A stretch of 8,127 nucleotides of DNA from Devosia sp. (GTDB lineage Bacteria > Pseudomonadota > Alphaproteobacteria > Rhizobiales > Devosiaceae), in assembly GCA_028290245.1 (NCBI GenBank), contig JAQGKG010000172.1:1-8127 (forward strand), given 5' to 3'. The notes under the pieces are model-generated. The model was not told the DNA's origin. It did no database searches and saw only the letters and a list, made by a program, of their open reading frames with translations. A program made the position numbers and the translations under genes. Of this stretch, positions 6,771-8,127 are shown one piece after another; within the stretch, counting starts at the first letter, position 1, and each line of letters starts with the position of its first letter.

Positions 6771-7382
6771 ATGGCCGTCACTTTGACCACGCCCAACACG
6801 CTGCTCGGCGCGATCCAGCCCAAGGGCGATACCGCCAAACTGGCAACCAATCTCGCGACGGTTGTGCTCGGCACGCTGCTCATCACCATTTGCGCCAAGA
6901 TCAGCGTACCGGTCTGGCCGGTTCCGGTGACCCTGCAGAGCTTCGCCATCGTCGCACTTTCTGCAGCCTTCGGCCTGCGCATCGGCGTTGCCACTGTCGC
7001 GCTTTATCTGCTCGAAGGCGCCTTTGGCCTTCCAGTTTTTGCCACCGGCGGCGGCCTTGCCTATTTGGCCGGCCCGACCGGCGGTTTCCTGCTCGGCTTC
7101 CTGGTGCTAGCTGCCATCGTCGGCTTTGCCGCCGACCGCGGCGCCTCAGCCAAGCCGCTGACCCTGTTCGCCACCATGCTTGGTGCTGAGGCGCTGCTGC
7201 TGGTGCTCGGCTTTGCCTGGCTGCTGCTGTTGTCCGGCCAGGCTGGCTGGATCGACCAGAACAATGTCGTGGCCTCGGCCTTTGCCGGTGCCATCCAGCC
7301 CTTCATCATCTGGGACATTCTCAAGATGGCGCTGGCCGCACTGACCGTCACCGGTCTGTGGAGCTTCACTGCCAAGCGCTAA
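6771..7382 (+). CDS. bioY: Biotin ECF transporter S component BioY
   Basis: BioY is the biotin-binding integral membrane subunit of an energy-coupling-factor importer. The 203 residues are nearly all hydrophobic with about six spans. Family motifs include CAKISVPVWPVPVTLQ (41-56), YLLEGAFGLPVFATGGGLAY (79-98) followed by LAGPTGGFLLGF (99-110), and WDILK (181-185) near the end. Length is normal. The start is ATG 6771 with GGAAGG six bases upstream. The ATPase BioM and transmembrane BioN are not next to it here: a divergent hydrolase lies upstream and a convergent MarR gene downstream. BioY can bind and, in some bacteria, carry biotin alone, or share an energizing module encoded elsewhere. The site TTATCTATAA, typical for the alphaproteobacterial biotin regulator BioR, is not seen in the 85-base upstream gap. 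No convincing promoter could be assigned there. Transcription ends at a strong terminator 22 bases after the stop. Confidence 0.93.
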   Translation: MAVTLTTPNTLLGAIQPKGDTAKLATNLATVVLGTLLITICAKISVPVWPVPVTLQSFAIVALSAAFGLRIGVATVALYLLEGAFGLPVFATGGGLAYLAGPTGGFLLGFLVLAAIVGFAADRGASAKPLTLFATMLGAEALLLVLGFAWLLLLSGQAGWIDQNNVVASAFAGAIQPFIIWDILKMALAALTVTGLWSFTAKR

Positions 7383-7403
7383 GCGCTACTGAAAAACTGA
7401 CGG

Positions 7404-7428
7404 AAGGCCGGCCTAGCGCCGGCCTTTT
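7404..7428 (+). terminator. Rho-independent terminator of bioY
   Basis: AAGGCCGGC (7404-7412) pairs perfectly with GCCGGCCTT (7418-7426) around the loop CTAGC, and the right arm runs into TTTT (7425-7428). It lies between the convergent bioY and marR-type genes. On the minus strand a T5 run follows the stem only after seven further bases, so termination of the opposite gene is possible but less certain. Confidence 0.88.
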
Positions 7429-7433
7429 GCATT

Positions 7434-7862
7434 TCAGGCCAGGCGGGCGGCAATCAGTTCGACCACGCGAGCCAAACTTTTCCTGTCCGCCTCCGGCAAG
7501 TCGCCAAGCACGGCTTCAAGCTCCAGCGTCGGATCGCCCTTGAGGAGCACTTTGCCGGCCTCGGTCAGCTGCAGCAGTTCTGCGCGACCTTTGGGTTGTT
7601 CCGCGGCCTTGGTGAGCAGGCCCTTCTGCACCAGCGTTCGCACCGTGCGGCTCACCGGGCCATTGGCCAAGCCCTGGAACCGTGCCAGTTCGCTGGCGGT
7701 GCGCAGGGCGTCAGGTGCGCTGGAAAAATAGCGCAATGCAGCCCATTGGGCGGGAAACAAGCCAGCCGCATGGCCGCGCGCGTGTAGCTTGCGCGCGGTC
7801 CGTTCCAGCAAATCGGCAAGGGCAGCGGGGGTGGTCAAGGCAAACTCTATCGTAGGTGACAA
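7434..7862 (-). CDS. MarR-family transcriptional regulator
   Basis: This is a predicted dimeric winged-helix DNA-binding regulator of 142 residues, a usual MarR length. The N-terminal helix and AALADLLERTARKLHARG (13-30) form part of the dimer region. The DNA-binding core is LRTASELARFQGLANGPVSR (53-72), then TVRTLVQKGLLTK (73-85) as recognition helix region. The wing follows with PKGRAELLQLTEAGK (90-104), matching the family pattern R-x(3)-L-x-LT-x-x-G. The C-terminal helices run to the end. The frame starts with TTG at 7862-7860; no ATG or GTG is available nearby in frame, and AGGTG lies a few bases upstream on the minus strand. It is divergent from the gene beginning at the window end and convergent with bioY. 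The signal it senses is unknown; its closest candidate target is its own promoter region, where a symmetric site lies just before the start codon. Confidence 0.88.
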   Translation of the reverse strand: MSPTIEFALTTPAALADLLERTARKLHARGHAAGLFPAQWAALRYFSSAPDALRTASELARFQGLANGPVSRTVRTLVQKGLLTKAAEQPKGRAELLQLTEAGKVLLKGDPTLELEAVLGDLPEADRKSLARVVELIAARLA

Positions 7863-7864
7863 CG

Positions 7865-7882
7865 GCTCAGCACCTGCCTAGC
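7865..7882. promoter_or_regulatory. Candidate operator: 18-base imperfect palindrome before the MarR gene
   Basis: GCTCAGCACCTGCCTAGC has the symmetric form GCT-N2-GCA-N2-TGC-N2-AGC, with all twelve specified bases matching. It lies three bases upstream of the regulator's TTG start, within its leader or promoter. MarR proteins commonly bind such 16-20 base dyads and repress their own genes. The assignment is inferred from symmetry and position only. Confidence 0.4.
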
Positions 7883-7932
7883 TATCGCCCGCTGCTTTGA
7901 TCTTTTCGTGGCAAGGCTGCAAATTAACTCTG

Positions 7933-7942
7933 GCGATATCGC
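7933..7942. promoter_or_regulatory. Perfect palindrome GCGATATCGC upstream of the leader RNA
   Basis: This ten-base perfect palindrome is flanked by the inverted pair AAATTA (7921-7926) and TAATTT (7943-7948), which is not concentric with it. It lies about 45 to 36 bases before the predicted RNA start, where an activator or repressor could act. No known regulator is recognised. Confidence 0.35.
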
Positions 7943-7965
7943 TAATTTCTTGCCATCCGCCTGAC

Positions 7966-7971
7966 TAAAAT
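7966..7971 (+). promoter_or_regulatory. Candidate -10 box of the leader-RNA promoter
   Basis: TAAAAT matches the TATAAT consensus in five of six bases and would place the transcript start near 7978, just before the closing helix of the structured leader. The hexamer 17 bases upstream (TAATTT) is a poor -35, so the promoter is either weak or needs an activator. Confidence 0.4.
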
Positions 7972-7978
7972 AGCGCGG

Positions 7979-8112
7979 GTGAACGCTTTAGGTCGGCGAG
8001 ACGCCCGGCTGTGACGAACGAAGGGCTGGCCTACGGGCGCCAGACTGCCTAGAAAGCGGTCCCAAGATTACATGGAATGAGGCAGCCGCCGCTGCCGGAT
8101 GGAAAGACTACA
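7979..8112 (+). promoter_or_regulatory. Structured cis-regulatory leader RNA, riboswitch-like, possibly the speF motif
   Basis: Helices found by eye: closing helix CGCTTT (7984-7989) with AAAGCG (8053-8058); an internal arm GTCGG (7992-7996) with CCAGAC (8040-8045, one A bulged) stacked on CGCCCG (8002-8007) with CGGGCG (8034-8039); and CTGCCT (8045-8050), inside the closing helix, able to pair with AGGCAG (8080-8085) outside it, which makes a pseudoknot. The same AGGCAG region instead forms GGCAGC (8081-8086) with GCTGCC (8091-8096), a hairpin ending four bases before the GGAAAG ribosome binding site. These alternatives suggest ligand-dependent control of translation. The sequence, including the stretch AAGATTACATGGAATGAGGC, resembles from memory the alphaproteobacterial speF motif upstream of ornithine decarboxylase genes. 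The structured-leader call is fairly firm; the speF identity is tentative because the gene that follows is not recognised. Confidence 0.6.
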
Positions 8113-8127
8113 ATGAAGGTTATTTTT
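8113..8127 (+). CDS. First five codons of an unidentified gene controlled by the leader RNA
   Basis: ATG 8113 starts MKVIF and runs off the window. GGAAAG (8101-8106) lies six bases upstream and supports this start. An in-frame ATG at 8077 would add twelve residues (MRQPPLPDGKTT), but it sits inside the leader's conserved-looking structure and lacks a good ribosome binding site. If the leader is a speF element the product would be a decarboxylase of ornithine or a related amino acid, but five residues neither support nor exclude that. Confidence 0.6.

Noticed and set aside
7981..8112. Cobalamin, TPP, SAM-II or ykkC-type riboswitch
   Set aside because: The characteristic conserved boxes of these classes (such as the B12 box) were not found; the fold and sequence fit them poorly.
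1..8127. CRISPR array, tRNA or rRNA genes, insertion sequences, prophage or defence genes
   Set aside because: No regularly spaced repeats, cloverleaf, transposase, integrase or known defence-protein motifs were seen on either strand.

Overview
The window is GC-rich chromosomal DNA with tightly packed, conserved housekeeping-type genes, a strong G/C bias at third codon positions and no sign of phage, plasmid or insertion sequence. Gene content and protein sequences (Sua5-type TsaC, a class B J-protein divergent from pdxH, YjgN plus M48, DUF1499, BioY) point to an alphaproteobacterium of the order Hyphomicrobiales, most likely Devosia or a close relative. Genus is an inference from remembered protein similarity; order is fairly safe. 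Two promoter -10 boxes match the rhizobial form CTATAT exactly or nearly, which agrees.

Layout. (1) 1-676: the C-terminal part of a Sua5-type threonylcarbamoyl-AMP synthase (t6A tRNA modification), cut by the window edge. It converges on a minus-strand CbpA-like J-protein (673-1629), and the two stop codons overlap on one CTAG. (2) 1630-1715: a compact divergent promoter region in which the -10 boxes of the J-protein gene and pdxH appear to lie on the same bases. (3) 1716-4710: pdxH (PLP synthesis), then a YjgN/DUF898 membrane protein and a membrane-anchored M48 zinc metallopeptidase, the last two joined by a TGATG stop/start overlap. A DUF1499 membrane protein (4785-5582) follows after a small palindromic gap. 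(4) 5583-5764: non-coding, holding a large imperfect inverted repeat of the REP/BIME type. (5) 5765-6685 minus: a metallo-beta-lactamase-fold hydrolase with a C-terminal helical/winged-helix tail (LACTB2-like), divergent from (6) bioY (6771-7382), the biotin-binding S component of an ECF transporter, which ends at a clear rho-independent terminator. (7) 7434-7862 minus: a MarR-family regulator with a symmetric operator-like site just upstream of its start. (8) 7863-8127: promoter elements and then a strongly structured RNA leader running into the first codons of a gene that leaves the window.

The most interesting part is the leader at about 7979-8112. It has a closing helix, a long internal hairpin arm, a pseudoknot-capable strand, and a second, mutually exclusive hairpin next to the ribosome binding site. 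This is the architecture of a riboswitch-like translational control element. It resembles, from memory only, the alphaproteobacterial speF motif (leader of an ornithine decarboxylase gene). The ligand and downstream gene cannot be established from the window. The rest is ordinary core genome with a few smaller oddities: an unusual residue at a substrate-contacting position of PdxH, an orphan bioY, overlapping divergent promoters and tandem palindromes.
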